The position numbers and the translations under genes were made by a program. This document shows, in pieces, positions 11,629 to 22,331 of a stretch of 64,000 nt of DNA. The notes under the pieces are model-generated. The model was given only the letters and a program-made list of their open reading frames with translations. It was not told where the DNA came from and did not search any database. This DNA is from Escallonia rubra (taxonomy: Eukaryota; Streptophyta; Magnoliopsida; Escalloniales; Escalloniaceae): NCBI GenBank assembly GCA_033065855.1, contig JAVXUO010000836.1, positions 1 to 64,000 of the forward strand, read 5' to 3'. Numbering within the stretch: the stretch's first letter is position 1; each line of letters starts with the position of its first letter.

Positions 11629-11945
11629 CGGATGTTCGTACATCAACCTCGCGACGTCCGTCGTGTATCACCTTACGGACGTTCGTACATCAACCTCGCG
11701 ACGTCCGTCGTGCATCAACCTCCCGACGTCCGTTCGTACATCAACTTCACGATGTCCGTCGTCCATCAACCTCGCGACGTCCGTCATGCAACAACATCGC
11801 GACGTCCGTTCGTACATCAACCTCCCGACGTCTGTTTGTACATCAACCTCCCGACGTCCATTCGTACATCAACTTCACGACGTCCGTCGTCCATCGACTT
11901 CGCAACGTCCGTCGTCTATCAACCTCGCGACGTCCGTCGTCCGTG
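11629..11945 (+). repeat. Minisatellite of 24-27-bp units in LTR U3
   Basis: About a dozen units of the form ACATCAACCTCGCGACGTCC plus a few bases, alternating 24 and 27 bp, CpG-rich. Found in the A1 LTR; not seen as such in the two solo LTRs, which explains part of the length difference. Confidence 0.85.
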
Positions 11946-12109
11946 ACCGCACACCGCTCCCGCGATTCCCATCGTCCGAAGTCGCGCGCCACCGCCGAAT
12001 GACCCGTCGCCGACGACCGCATACCATCACTCCCAACTTTGTCATTACTACATGTTGCATTCATTATCTTGTTATGACAGGTACACTCAGCTCACATCCC
12101 GTCTTTGGG

Positions 12110-12705
12110 ACACTCAACGTGCGCCCGTGTGCCGTCTCCGCGACGTTCGTCGCCACGCTCGTGCGCCACTTTCATAATATGTGCCCATGGCACCAGATAT
12201 TGTCTCCGCGACGTTCGTCGCCGCCCTCGTGCGCCATTTCCATGATATATGCCCACGACACCAAGTATTGCTCCGCGACGTTCGTCGTCGCGCCCTTGCG
12301 CCATCGTCATGATACGTGCCCCCGGCACCAACTATTGCTCCGCAACGTTCGTCGCCGCACCCGTGCGCCACTTTCATAACATGTGCCCCGACACCAGGTA
12401 TTGTCTCGTGCTGTAGGCACCGCGCCCATGCGCCACAATCATGTTGCATGCTTCCGGGATGGGCTCACAACCTTATAGCCATCGCCATCTCAATCACAGG
12501 GAGGGCTTCGGCCTCGTACCGGGATGGGCTCACAACCTTATAGCCATCGCCGTCTCAATCACAAGAGGGGCTTCGGCCCTCGTACCGGGATGGGCTCACA
12601 ACCTTATAGCCATCGCCGTCTCAATCAACAGGAAGGGCCTCGGCCCTCATACCGGGATGGGCTCACAACCTTATAGCCATCGCCGTCTCAATCACGGGGG
12701 GGTTC
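12110..12705 (+). repeat. Two further minisatellites in LTR U3 (about 68 bp and 66 bp units)
   Basis: 12110-12400 holds four units containing CTCCGCGACGTTCGTCG followed by GTGCGCCA and a GGCACCA motif. 12455-12705 holds four units containing GGGATGGGCTCACAACCTTA and GCCATCGCCGTCTCAATCA. The second family recurs, rearranged, in the solo LTRs. Confidence 0.85.
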
Positions 12706-13153
12706 CAGCACGAGGATCCCTCGCAGCGGACTCTGAGCACGAAGCTGTGACTATGTCCACTCACGTTACTGTCGATCGTCGACATCACCAGGACAATGAC
12801 CCACGGGTCACTCCGGGACGGGAGCATGTCCTCGGAGGGCATCGTGCCTAGTCCGCCTGGCAGTTGGCTACAGGGGTAACCCTCACCACTGTCAGGTTCT
12901 CCGCGCGTCTCTTGACGCGCCTCATGGGATTCAGTAAGGGCTTGGATTGGTGGCGGGGCAACGGGCTTACTCTGATCATGCTACCGCGGTATGGTCAGTC
13001 TTCTCAGACAGGTAGAGCGACGCTGTGTGGGGTAAGCAACGCAAATTTAGGAACCGACAGTCCAACGGAGAACCGGTATTTTGGGACCCCCTGGTGACGT
13101 GTCACTCCCAGGGGACGACATGTGGCACTTTATGACATAAGCACCCTGTTTCT

Positions 13154-13161
13154 TATAAATA
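13154..13161 (+). promoter_or_regulatory. TATA box of the A1 LTR
   Basis: TATAAATA, conserved in position in the solo LTRs (31150-31157 plus strand; 36872-36879 minus strand), about 340-360 bp from the LTR end. Likely transcription initiation signal of the family. Confidence 0.7.
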
Positions 13162-13528
13162 GTGAACTTTACAACTCAAAAAGGAATTTTTGGCTTTTCT
13201 TACAAAAATCACTTTCTCACTCTAGAATTTGGGAGCTCTTGGATTCTAGTGAGAGAAACGTAACTTTGGACCGTAGCATTGGACCCTGACTTGGACCCTG
13301 ACTTGGACTATCGACTGCTGGCCCTGTTCGTCTTAGCTTTGCCTTCGCAGCACTGCCATTCCTCACGGCCCGTCTGAGAAGCCTTGCCCTCAGCCCTTAC
13401 TCCGTCTTTGCTGTCTCCCACTTTGCATACTTGGAAGCTGACACGGACTGCAGCCTTTGTGGCACCTCCACGTAAGTAAGAACCCACTTTCCTTGGCATC
13501 ACACTTTTAGCAACGGAAATGTCTGTCG

Positions 13529-15241
13529 CTAAAAGTCCATTTTCTTGATGTGACTCTTAAAGGCTGCACAAACTTTGAAAAGATGAAAGATTTTAGCTTC
13601 ATAATCTTGTGTATCTTCAACAAGCAGGTCCATCTCCCCTCGAGTCTGGGCCCTCTCCTTCCTGGCTTCAGCAAGAGCGACCTCTAGCTCTTGATCTTGC
13701 CATCTTGCCAAAAAAGCTTGGACTCCATCATCTCTTTGGTGTAGACCTTGGGGTTGGAAACCATCGTCTCCTTCAAATCCTACATCTCTTTTACACCTTG
13801 GTTATACTTAGGCAAATGCCTGAAGTAGCACTCATGTAATCTTGAACTTGATCGAGTACTTTTGAAAACTCAGCCAAAGCGGTTTTCTAATCCAAAGTGA
13901 CTCGATTCAAATTCATCATAATACCAACATCCTCCATAAAAATGGCTTTCCCTCCTCACGAATGATAAAGCCATTAGGATGAAGAAAGAACAACTTAAGT
14001 GCTTCATAGTACATCTCGAAAGCACCCTGAGATCTCTCTGGTAAGGAAAACAAGTCTTCTTCTTTTCTCTTCCTTGAACAGGTCCATCATCGTAGAGATA
14101 TGCTCAAAATAATTTTGCAAATGCCTTTGAGCTGGTCGAAGCCTCAGTAGAATGATCTGCCTTTTGAAGAAGAGATTTAACCATAAGTCACTGCATAGCA
14201 AAAGATAGAAACTAGAGGATGAAAAAACATGCAAACAATGGAAAAGACACATGAGAATACTTTAAGTTTTAAAACTCACTTCAGCTTGGTCGAGTGGAGA
14301 AGATATGCCAAGATAAGACCAAACGAATTATTCTTTAACGAACTCTAAGAAGTCTTGATGGACATCCTGCTCTATCTCTTCATCCTGAACTAGGGTAGCC
14401 CCACTAGAAGGGAAAGCCACCTTAGCGTTAGAGGAGTCGCGGTCAGCCTGTACTTGAACAATCTCAAGACTTTTGTCCCTTTTAAAGACCACTTTTGGGG
14501 GTTCCTTGAGTTTGGGCCATTTCAAGAGCCAACGATTTTGCTGTATCTAGAAACACCCTTGGTATTGGGGCATTTTTTACACCACTAGAGAGGGTTATAG
14601 TAATTTTGGGCAGCCTGGGCTGAAACCCCTCTAGACTTTTATCCGAGCTCAAGATCACGGTGCCGTTTGCCTATTTCTGGGTTAGTTGCTTCTTCCGGCC
14701 CGACTTCTTCGCAAGACCTTCGGATGCATTACCCTCTGAGGGGTAGCTTGCTCAAAGGAAAACAAAACAAATGTTAAAATAAAGCATGCAAAACAAAAAC
14801 CCTATAGAAGAAATGGCAGAACAAACCTGCTTAGTCTATGTTGTCGCACTAGAGTGATTGGGGAGGTTGTAGGTGGAATGAGCTCTGCACGAATGCTCTA
14901 AATAAACCCTAAACCCTAAACCCTAAACCCTAAACTGAACGACATTAGAACGATTGGATGGTTAAAACAAAGGCATAGCATCAACCTTAGGGATGGCCTC
15001 AACTCTATACTCGTTGTCCACCCTTGTCTTCTTTAGCTTTGACTTCAAAATGAGCCCTCCACTGCTCGGATCGTCCTAGCTGTTTTTGTTTTTGGAGGTC
15101 CTGGCATAATGTTTGATTTAGAGGTCGTGGGCACTTTCCCAGACAAAGGAATCTTCTCTAGCTCTTCGGCCTAGACAAATGCCACAGAGGCAACATCCTC
15201 ATATGCAACCTAACCTTTTGCAGAAACAAGAAAATAATTAA
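13529..15241 (-). pseudogene. 3' part of a second antisense PMD-type gene (element A2)
   Basis: Minus-strand coding traces with frameshifts. A charged coiled coil (ELEVALAEARKERAQTR) near 13600-13690 closes the frame, parallel to the coiled-coil C-terminus of the A1 antisense gene. Upstream patches (14004-14252, 14328-14525) are Lys/Glu-rich. I read this as the C-terminal end of the PMD gene whose core is found at 24270-24470, 18585-19102 and 16647-17329. A1's LTR sits only about 28 bp beyond its end. Confidence 0.5.
14904..14935 (+). repeat. Interstitial telomere repeat (CCCTAAA, about 4 copies)
   Basis: Four tandem copies of the plant telomere heptamer, perfect, in otherwise degenerate DNA. 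Too short for a former telomere; it could be a repair insertion or a telo-box cluster. Confidence 0.9.
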
Positions 15242-16646
15242 GGGGCCGTTTGACAGCCATTTTTTTTGCTCTTTTTTGGCCCTCTTCTCTTTTTTTCCAA
15301 AAGTCCATGAAAGTTGGGCTGTTTGGTTGGCTTTCTTTTTTTTAAAAGGGCCAAATCTTTAAAAACTGAAGCCAAAAATCGAAAAGAGCTCGGAGCTCTT
15401 TTCTAACCCAATTTTCACGCGGAGCTAAGGAGGGCTTTAATGAGGTCGAGGCTTCGAGCCTCACTAGCAACAAAATTGGGGTTTTTTTTGCTGGGTATAA
15501 ATCCCCTTCCAGTTGGACTTCATCTCTTTCATCAGACAGGGGCTCGATCATGGACTCCACAGCTCCACCGCGTCCGTCGCCTTCACCGGCCACCGCGTCC
15601 GTCACCTTCACCGGCCATCGCGTCGTTGCCTTCACCGGCCACCACGTCCATCGCCTCCACCGGACATCGGCGGCTCCACCACTCCACCTCTGGTTATTAC
15701 GACTTGCAATGCTTTTCGGCCCCTCTCTCTCTCTTCTCTCTATCTCCCCCCGTCCCGAAAGCCCTAAATTAAATCCAATCGGAGAAAGCCATGGGTTTGT
15801 AGCGCCGATTTTTGGCCGGCGAGAGAAAGAAAGAAGGATGGGCTTCAGTTTTGACCGGAGAGAGTTTGGGTTTGTAGCACCGGTAAAGGCAAGCTATTAT
15901 GGTTCAAGGACCCCTCCTGCGCCACGCGGGGCTCGACTCCGCGCGGGGTCGTTTCGGTGGCCCAGTGCCTCATCGTCAAAGGCGCCGAGGACGCCGTCAA
16001 CAAGTCGTTTGCCTTTGAGGTCTCCACCGAGAGAGACACCATGTACTATATTGCCGACATGGAGAAGGAGAAGGAGGACTGGATCAACTCGATCAGACGG
16101 TCCATCGTTCAACGGTCGAGATCGGTCACCAAGTCGAAGGTCTTGGATTACGATAGCAGGCGATAGTTTCTTTCCGCTCCGATTCCGTGCGTTGTAAATT
16201 AGGTGCGCATTGATCTTTGGCGGACAACGGTGGCCCGATCTGGGTGCCGGTGGTGATGGGGCGAATCCGTGGGTGTGTGCAACTTTGGTGGTAGTGTGGC
16301 AGTGCCGACCGGTGGTGGTCCGCCGGTGGTCTTGGTGCCGGTTGTCTTGTTTAGGATTAAAATGAGCTAATGTTGGTTGTTAATCATTGTAATGTTGGAA
16401 AATTATGTTTAAGACATTGTAATATAATTACTTAATTACCTTTAATAATATTTAATTATGTAAAAATGTATATTAAAAAAAACTCAAAGAATTGTCCTGT
16501 CAAACGCTTGCTCTTTTCTGTTTTTTGAAAAAATAACTCTGTCAAACAGCCACCAATTTTTTAAACTGGTAAAAAAAAAAAACCAGAACTCTCTCTTTTT
16601 TTTTTAGAAAAAAAACTGAAAACTGAAAGCCATACCAAACAGATCC
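15242..16646. mobile_element. PIF/Harbinger-like non-autonomous element carrying captured gene DNA
   Basis: The left end reads GGGGCCGTTTGACAGCC, and the right end on the other strand GGATCTGTTTGGTATGGC. The flanks carry TAA on both sides (15239-15241 and 16647-16649). The GTTTG-type terminus and 3-bp TAA duplication fit Tourist/PIF elements. Each end has a second, inner copy of the terminus (about 15317 and 16541), so the terminal repeats are duplicated or nested. Inside are a 24-bp minisatellite (15567-15666) and a PH-domain gene fragment. No transposase is encoded. The ends are imperfect, so superfamily assignment is moderate. Confidence 0.6.
15885..16166 (+). pseudogene. Captured C-terminal fragment of a PH-domain protein (AtPH1-like)
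   Basis: In one frame: KGKLLWFKD, then STPRGVVSV, then a PH-domain tail (LIVKGAEDAVNKSFAFE, EKEKEDWINSIRRSIVQ) ending at TAG 16164-16166. This matches, from memory, the second half of small plant pleckstrin-homology proteins of the AtPH1 type, including the natural C-terminus. The N-terminal half of the domain (lipid-binding loop region) is missing; upstream sequence is a Ser/Pro-rich minisatellite frame. It lies wholly inside the 15242-16646 transposon, so it is a transduplicated fragment. The frame is uninterrupted, so recent capture or chance preservation are both possible; expression is not shown. Confidence 0.75.
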
Positions 16647-17329
16647 TAAGTTTAGGAACCACGATACATAACGAAAACTTTCAAAGAAAAGAGAAGGGTA
16701 ATGACGACACACCTCATTTTTTTGCCTTTTCCTTAATGACTTCACTAGACCTGAAGGATCGCCCTAACCTCTGTAGTAGCCGTAACTTTTTCTTTTCCTT
16801 CTCCCTTTCCTTGACCTTAATTGGTCTGCCTCTAAACTGATGCTGTTGGGTTTTAAATTACCGACCTACTAAAAAATGTTACAGTATGCCTCCTACTATT
16901 CCATAAAATCTTGCGAGGCACCGGAGAAAATGACATAAGACAGGGGAGTGTATCGACCTATCACTTTCTCCCAACATTCAAGGACCTCTCACTGCTTTTC
17001 TGCAAAAGAATTTTGTCCCTCTAGATGACGTCTATATTCGTTGTATGTTAATAGGATAGGAAAGATATTGGATCATGCCAAACTGCTCAGCATAGCAGTA
17101 CCAATGAATACCATTCAACCTTCAACAGATATGCCAAAGGGCAAGTCTCTGGCATACAGGTAACTAGCCTAAATCAATCTATTTTCATCCTTACTTTCTT
17201 GGGGACCATACCCAAAATAACGAAGGAACCTCTCAAGACATTTAGAAGGAGGGAATGAAGAAACATCACCTCGGTCCTAAGGCTTTGGTTAGAGTACAAG
17301 AAAGTAAAGTCTTCATCAAAAACCTAGAA
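16647..17329 (-). pseudogene. Middle part of the A2 antisense PMD gene
   Basis: Read on the minus strand, patches with few stops run in the same direction as the other A2 pieces: RFLRYFGYGPQESK, YARDLPFGISVEG, FIGTAMLSSLAW and KQWEVLECWEKVIGRY. They resemble the region after the PMD core in transposon-borne PMD proteins. The fragment is bounded by the PIF-like element on one side and the MITE on the other. Confidence 0.55.
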
Positions 17330-18584
17330 GGGATAATATCATTTTACTCCCCTGAACTATCCCCGTTTTGTTATTTTGGTCCCTGCATTTTAAAATTCGT
17401 TAAATCAGTCCCTGTACTTTGTGCCGTCATCAATTTAGTCCCTCCCGTTAGCATTTCTGTTAAATAATGAAAAAATATGGGATAATACCATTTTAGTCCC
17501 TGAACTATCCCCACTTTTTTATTTTGGTCCCTGTACTTTAAAATTCGTTAAATCAGTTCATGTACTTTGCATCGTCATTAATTTAGTCCATCCGTTAGCA
17601 TTTATATTATAAATTTAGGGATATTTCAGTCAAGCCCTAACCTTATAGTCCTCAACCTCTCCCCCTTACATTTCTCTCTCTTCTCCCTTCCCCATCTTCC
17701 TTTCCTCCCTCTCTTCTCCATCCTAGCAGCCACCACCAAAATCATGAACTCCAAATTTCATCCCTTTAAAACTAAACCCATCAATCATCTTCCACTACAA
17801 TTACATATGACTCACCACATGGAACATCTCTTACCTGATTTAACATACCCTTCCTCCTCCCTCTCAACACCAACACCCCAATTACAGCAAAGGAAACTAG
17901 GAAGCCCACCCAATTCCTTCCATTCTCAGATCTGTAACGAAAAATGACAAGAATCTGCAAAGGAAACCCAGAAAGGTCACCCATCTCTATGGAGGGCTTA
18001 TGCATTCCACCAATTGCTAAAGAAAAGGCAGAAGCGGTGATGGTTGATTTACGGTGGTCGCAGCAGATGTGGGGGAAGAAGAATGGGGGAGAGTGGGGGG
18101 TTAATGACAGGTATGATGAACATGTCTTCTTGTGGCTGAGAATGGTGGTGATCGAACAGCTGGTGGTGATGGTTGATTTATGGTGGTGGTAGCAATGGTG
18201 GAAAGGCGGTCGGGGGGGGGGGGGGTGGTGTGGGTTGGGGGACGGCAGAAATAGAAGATATATGAAATATTTTTTCATTATTTGACTAAAATACCCCCGA
18301 GTTTTAATAGAAATGCTAACGGAGGGACTAAATTAATGACGATGCAAAGTAAATGGACTGATTTAACGAACTTTAAAGTACAGGGACCAAAATAAAAAAT
18401 CGGGGATAGTTCAGGGACTAAAATGGTATTATCCCATATTTTTTCATTATTTAACAGAAATGCTAACGGGAGGGACTAAATTGATGACGACACAAAGTAC
18501 AGGGACTGATTTAACGAATTTTAAAATGCAGGGACCAAAATAACAAAACGGGGATAGTTCAGGGGAGTAAAATGATATTATCCC
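17330..18584. mobile_element. Mutator-like long-TIR MITE, copy 1 (1255 bp)
   Basis: Begins GGGATAATATCATTTTACTC and ends with its inverted form. Exact 9-bp duplication AACCTAGAA at 17321-17329 and 18585-18593, the size typical of Mutator elements. The terminal inverted repeats are about 300 bp and contain two tandem copies of the end (second start near 17480). The interior has a CT-rich stretch and two short frames (17744-17947, 17944-18192) and no transposase. A G run lies at about 18213-18226. Confidence 0.88.
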
Positions 18585-19102
18585 AACCTAGAAACCAAAT
18601 ACATCATAGCCAACTATAGCCAAATAAGTGTTTTCAGCTAGCTCTTTTAAAATCGTTCCATGTTTCAAAAAATAGCCCTGGCCTTAACTAGAATTGAACG
18701 ATCCAGAGTGCGCCACGAGGGGCTTTGAAATTAGTAAAGATGGTCTCCTGCAAACCTACATAAAGATGGGCTAGAACTAAAAGGGCACAGGGCTATCTCT
18801 TAGCCTTCGGCCAAAGCAGGGGATAATGTTACATACTCCTTGTTTATCTTGCATGCCCTTGGGCAAAGCAAGAATCTGGAAATTCAAATCAGCAGGAAAG
18901 CAACCACCTCATCCTAACTGATCAGCCTGGTTTTCTGTCTCATCAACATCATGAGTAGCACATACTCTTGCACCTAGCCTAAATCCCCTCCCCCACCTCC
19001 CTTGTGGCTTTAACAGGAAAAAAGTAGCTTAGCATGGTTGTTAAGGATGGGGTCGCTATGTTATAATCGGCCTAAGGCCATTGATAGTTGCCAAGTTCCT
19101 AA
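18585..19102 (-). pseudogene. Part of the A2 antisense PMD gene (PMD C-half)
   Basis: On the minus strand: LAHLYVGLQETIFTNF, GALWIVQFWLRAYF, then LAENTYLAIVGYDVFGF. The GxLWxxQxWxxAYF pattern is a recognisable PMD motif. The reading continues in frame across the MITE at 17330-18584 once that and one target duplication are set aside, giving DEDFTFLYSNQSLRTE, with one TAG at the junction. Confidence 0.65.
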
Positions 19103-20695
19103 GGCTGTGCTTGGCGCGCCGGATAAGACCCAGGATAGGTTAAAAATAATCTTATCCGGCGTTTGGACACGCTAATAATGGACGGATAAGAAATCCAGAG
19201 GATGGGTTTTATCCCACTTAAGTGGGATAACTTTGTACCTTGGGGGGGGGGGGGGGTATTGTTTTAATCCAGGAGCACTCGGATAAGAAATTACGGGCTA
19301 GGTTAGAAAAGGAAACTAGAGGCACAAAGAAAGGAGAGCATAAGTCTTCTCTCGTCTTCCTCCGCCGCCGACCATCTCCGACAGGTATGCCGTTTTCTGC
19401 CCTCTTTCTCCGTCAATGTCTTCAGTTTCTTTAATCTTCTTCTCGATTCCGAATCAACGGATCCATTACTTTCAGATCTAGGAAAGTACATCATCTACAA
19501 GTCTTGATTTCAGATTTAAGGAAGAATCGAAAAATATAACTTCTTAGATTCATAAATGTGAAATCACATGTCTATATAATATGAAGATGGAGCATATTTA
19601 CCCAACTGAAACAGCAATAGCTGCTCCTGGATGTTAACGAACGACGAGAAGCAGTGCAACCCATGAATGAAAAGTAACGGATGGATGGCTTGTGATGTCT
19701 TTTGGGAGGACAGTGATTTGTGCTATGTTTTTCTTGCTCTCTCCCTCCGAAATGGGTTTCTTTCTATCTCAGTTTTTCTCTCTTGCTTTTGGGTTGGTTG
19801 ATTAGAATGGTGGGGGGGACACAATAGATTGAAGCCTCCATCCCAATCCCCTTATAGAGGACTGCATCATTTGCTTCTATTATGGGTTTAACGTGGGCAT
19901 AAGGGAGATGGCAGTGTGTTACTAGTCACTAGATTAAGCTACTACCTAATTCAACTTCTTCTTAGTTAGATAGAGGAGAGAGTAGCGTAGAAAGTCTTGC
20001 TTCTCTTCTGAAATTATGAATGGTTAGATTATTTCTTTTACACTAAAAAAACACTTCTGGAAAGAAGAGGAGCACGATACATATTATTAACTATACTAGC
20101 TCTTAAGGAAAGCAATGAAGTCAGTAGACAGTGAGCCACAGTCTAAACCACTTCAAAAACCTTGGAGGAAAAACGAATACAGCAAGAGAAACTAGGGCTT
20201 TATACTTAACCAAAGCTTCCTGGTAATACTTGCAGGAAGGTGGCAGAGTTTTTTGGCAATAGAAATGGCAGTGGTCCTGGTATGATTGTCGGGTCTGGAT
20301 GCTGTGTATAAGAGTCTTTATCATCTAATGTTTAAGTCCAAAGAGGCAGGGACACAGTAAAGTGCTCATACCTATAGTTAAATGTCCTTTATCTGTAAGG
20401 TCAAATGGTGTTTATACGACATTTATTGTTCAAACTGAGAATATAGTCAAACTTCTCTTACTGGCTTAAACCAAAGCAGTAATGAAACTGTTAGGTAGTT
20501 ATTTGATGGCAAAATCACACTAAACCATGTCAATAATGCTGAATTTCATAATGTGGCCATCTGTTAGGTAGTTATTAATTCTCAGCTCATGGTTGGCTTG
20601 TTGCTTTTAGGTAGAAGCTACTGTTGTGCATTTTGGTGTCCTCATTGACCCTTTTTTTTATTTTTTTATGCATTAGTGGTGTTCGATTGCGTAAC

Positions 20696-22077
20696 ATGGC
20701 TGATGAAAGAGATGAAGCGATTGCAATTTACCTTGTTCTTGAGGAGATACATTTGCAGATTCAATTTATGTATATGCTTCTTGTGGTGCTACATATTACT
20801 GCTCAGAGGCACTACCAAAAATTTGTTTTGAAGGAGCGTTCATCTTATAGAAAGCAGACTCGGTTGGAAAGGTTGAATCGTTTGATTAGTGTGAGTGACG
20901 TCAATTGCATAGAACAACTAAGGATGGATAGACACACATTTCGTGTATTATGTGGACTTCTTCGTACAACTGGCGGGTTAAAAGCTAAGGGAGAGGTAGG
21001 TATAGAGGAGCAGGTAGCAATTTTTTTGAATATACTTGGTCATCATGAGAAAAATCGTAGAATCAAGTTTGAGTTCCAAAGGTCGGGGGAAACCGTTAGC
21101 AGACACTTTAATGCAGTATTGCGTGCAGTGTTACGTTTACAAGGCATTTTACTTAGTGCACCAGATCCTGTCACTGACAATTGCACCGATGAGAAATGGA
21201 AATGCTTTAAGGTACGAAGAAGTTCTATTTTTTTAGCAATGGAAATGGAAATGCTTTAATGCAGCATGCTACTTTTAGCATGAGACTAATTACTTCTTTT
21301 ATATTCTTTGTGGTTATAGAATTGCTTAGGGGCTTTAGATGGGACCTATATTAGAATGCGTGTGCCAGAGGAGGATCAACCAAGATATCGTACAAGAAAG
21401 GGTGACATTGCAACCAATGTATTAGGAGTTTGTTCTCGGGATATGAAGTTTATCTACGTACTGCCAGGTTGGGAAGGTTCAGCTGCTGATTCTAGGGTGC
21501 TTAAAGATGCTATTAGCAGGAGAAATGGATTAAGGATTCCTATGGGTAATTTTGTGTTAAAAGTTAGGTCATTTGATATTTCTACTTACATATACTGCTT
21601 TCTTAAGAGACATTATTTTTTATGTTAGGTTATTATTACCTTGTTGACGCCGGTTATACAAACGGCCAGGGGTTCCTTGCACCATATAGAGGCACGAGAT
21701 ACCATTTGTCATTATGGAGAGATGGACCTCCACCAATTACATATCAAGAACTCTTCAACCTGAAGCATTCTTCTGCTAGGAACGTCGTAGAGAGATGTTT
21801 TGGCCTCTTAAAGATAAGATGGGCTATTTTGTGCAGTCCGTCTTTTTATCCTGTTAAAACACAAGGACGTATAATTACAGCATGTTGTCTGCTGCATAAT
21901 CTTATACGAACTGAAATGGCCGTGGACCCAATGGAGGCTGAGCTAGATATGGTGACTGAAGAACAAACTGACTTGGATGGTGATGCAATCACTATCGTTG
22001 AAACATCTGATCAGTGGACGGAATGGAGAGACAACTTGGCCAATGAAATGTTTGATGAATGGAGAGGCCAAGCATGA
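20696..22077 (+). CDS. Harbinger transposase (DDE_Tnp_4, ALP1-like)
   Basis: Three coding exons inferred: 20696-21211, 21320-21545 and 21629-22077, giving about 396 residues with phase conserved and GT-AG at both introns. An N-terminal helical DUF8040-like segment ([14 protein letters not shown]) precedes the nuclease. The acidic triad is present: Asp in LGALDGTYI, Asp in [11 protein letters not shown] and Glu in [12 protein letters not shown]. The start ATG was chosen because it follows a plausible 3' splice site (TTATGCATTAG, about 20664-20674) of a 5'-UTR intron and begins MADERDEA. The upstream in-frame Met belongs to the intron. Expected role: cutting at the terminal repeats together with the Myb-like partner, with insertion at TWA sites. 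No stop or frameshift was seen, so activity is possible. Confidence 0.92.
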
Positions 22078-22119
22078 GATTGTAATTTAATATTGTTTGT
22101 AGACGTTGTGACTTCATGT

Positions 22120-22247
22120 TAAGAGCGTGGATGAACTTATGTCTGTATTTTAAGAACGTGGATTAACTTATGGTTGTATGTTAAGAGCGTGGACTAAATT
22201 TTGGTTCTATTATAAGAACGATGATTGACTTATGGTTGTATTTTAAG
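22120..22247 (+). repeat. Tandem repeat, about 31-bp units x 4, between the two Harbinger genes
   Basis: Units of the form AAGAGCGTGGATTAACTTAT plus TGGTTGTAT. Lies in the 3' UTR of the transposase gene and the promoter region of the Myb-like gene. Confidence 0.8.
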
Positions 22248-22331
22248 GTTGTCTGTTGACTTATGATATTCCAAAGAAATTGTGAATTGACGTTTAGTTG
22301 TTGTAATTGACTTATGCTTTTTTGCACAGGA

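Larger units (their letters stand above)
1..13501 (+). mobile_element. Tat-lineage Ty3/gypsy LTR retrotransposon (A1), 5' end outside window
   Basis: Seen: gag/protease, RT, a first RNase H, a second archaeal-type RNase H and integrase in order on the plus strand. These are followed by about 5 kb holding an opposite-strand spliced PMD gene, then a purine tract and an LTR ending in CA at 13501. Known: a second RNase H beside the native one marks the Tat group of plant Ty3/gypsy elements, which also often carry extra, sometimes antisense, ORFs between integrase and 3' LTR. The 5' LTR, primer-binding site and start of gag lie left of the window, so the 5' target duplication cannot be checked; the 3' flank begins CACTT. 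The element is broken by a nonsense codon, a frameshift and a lost integrase catalytic residue, so this copy is probably immobile by itself. Confidence 0.88.
10575..13501 (+). repeat. 3' LTR of A1
   Basis: It begins TGTTCCCAACCC and ends CTTTCCTTGGCATCA, the same termini as the two solo LTRs at 29365-31511 and 36541-38965. Length is 2927 bp. The U3 part holds GGCCTTGGCC/TCGGCCTCGGCC low-complexity DNA and three minisatellite blocks. A TATA box (TATAAATA) lies at 13154-13161, about 350 bp before the LTR end, with the same spacing in the solo copies. Confidence 0.88.

Noticed and set aside
11328..12379. Open frames of 160-270 residues with repeated Thr-Ser-Arg-Arg-Pro
   Set aside because: They are translations of the LTR minisatellite in three overlapping frames, not genes.
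17744..18192. Two short frames inside the Mutator-like MITE, identical in copies 1 and 2
   Set aside because: Identity reflects recent copying of the whole element; the first is stopped early in copy 3 and neither has a recognisable domain.
17330..18584. Reading the doubled MITE ends as one MITE inserted in another
   Set aside because: The inner ends are flanked by complementary, not direct, repeats (GAAAAAATAT and ATATTTTTTC), so no target duplication supports a separate insertion.
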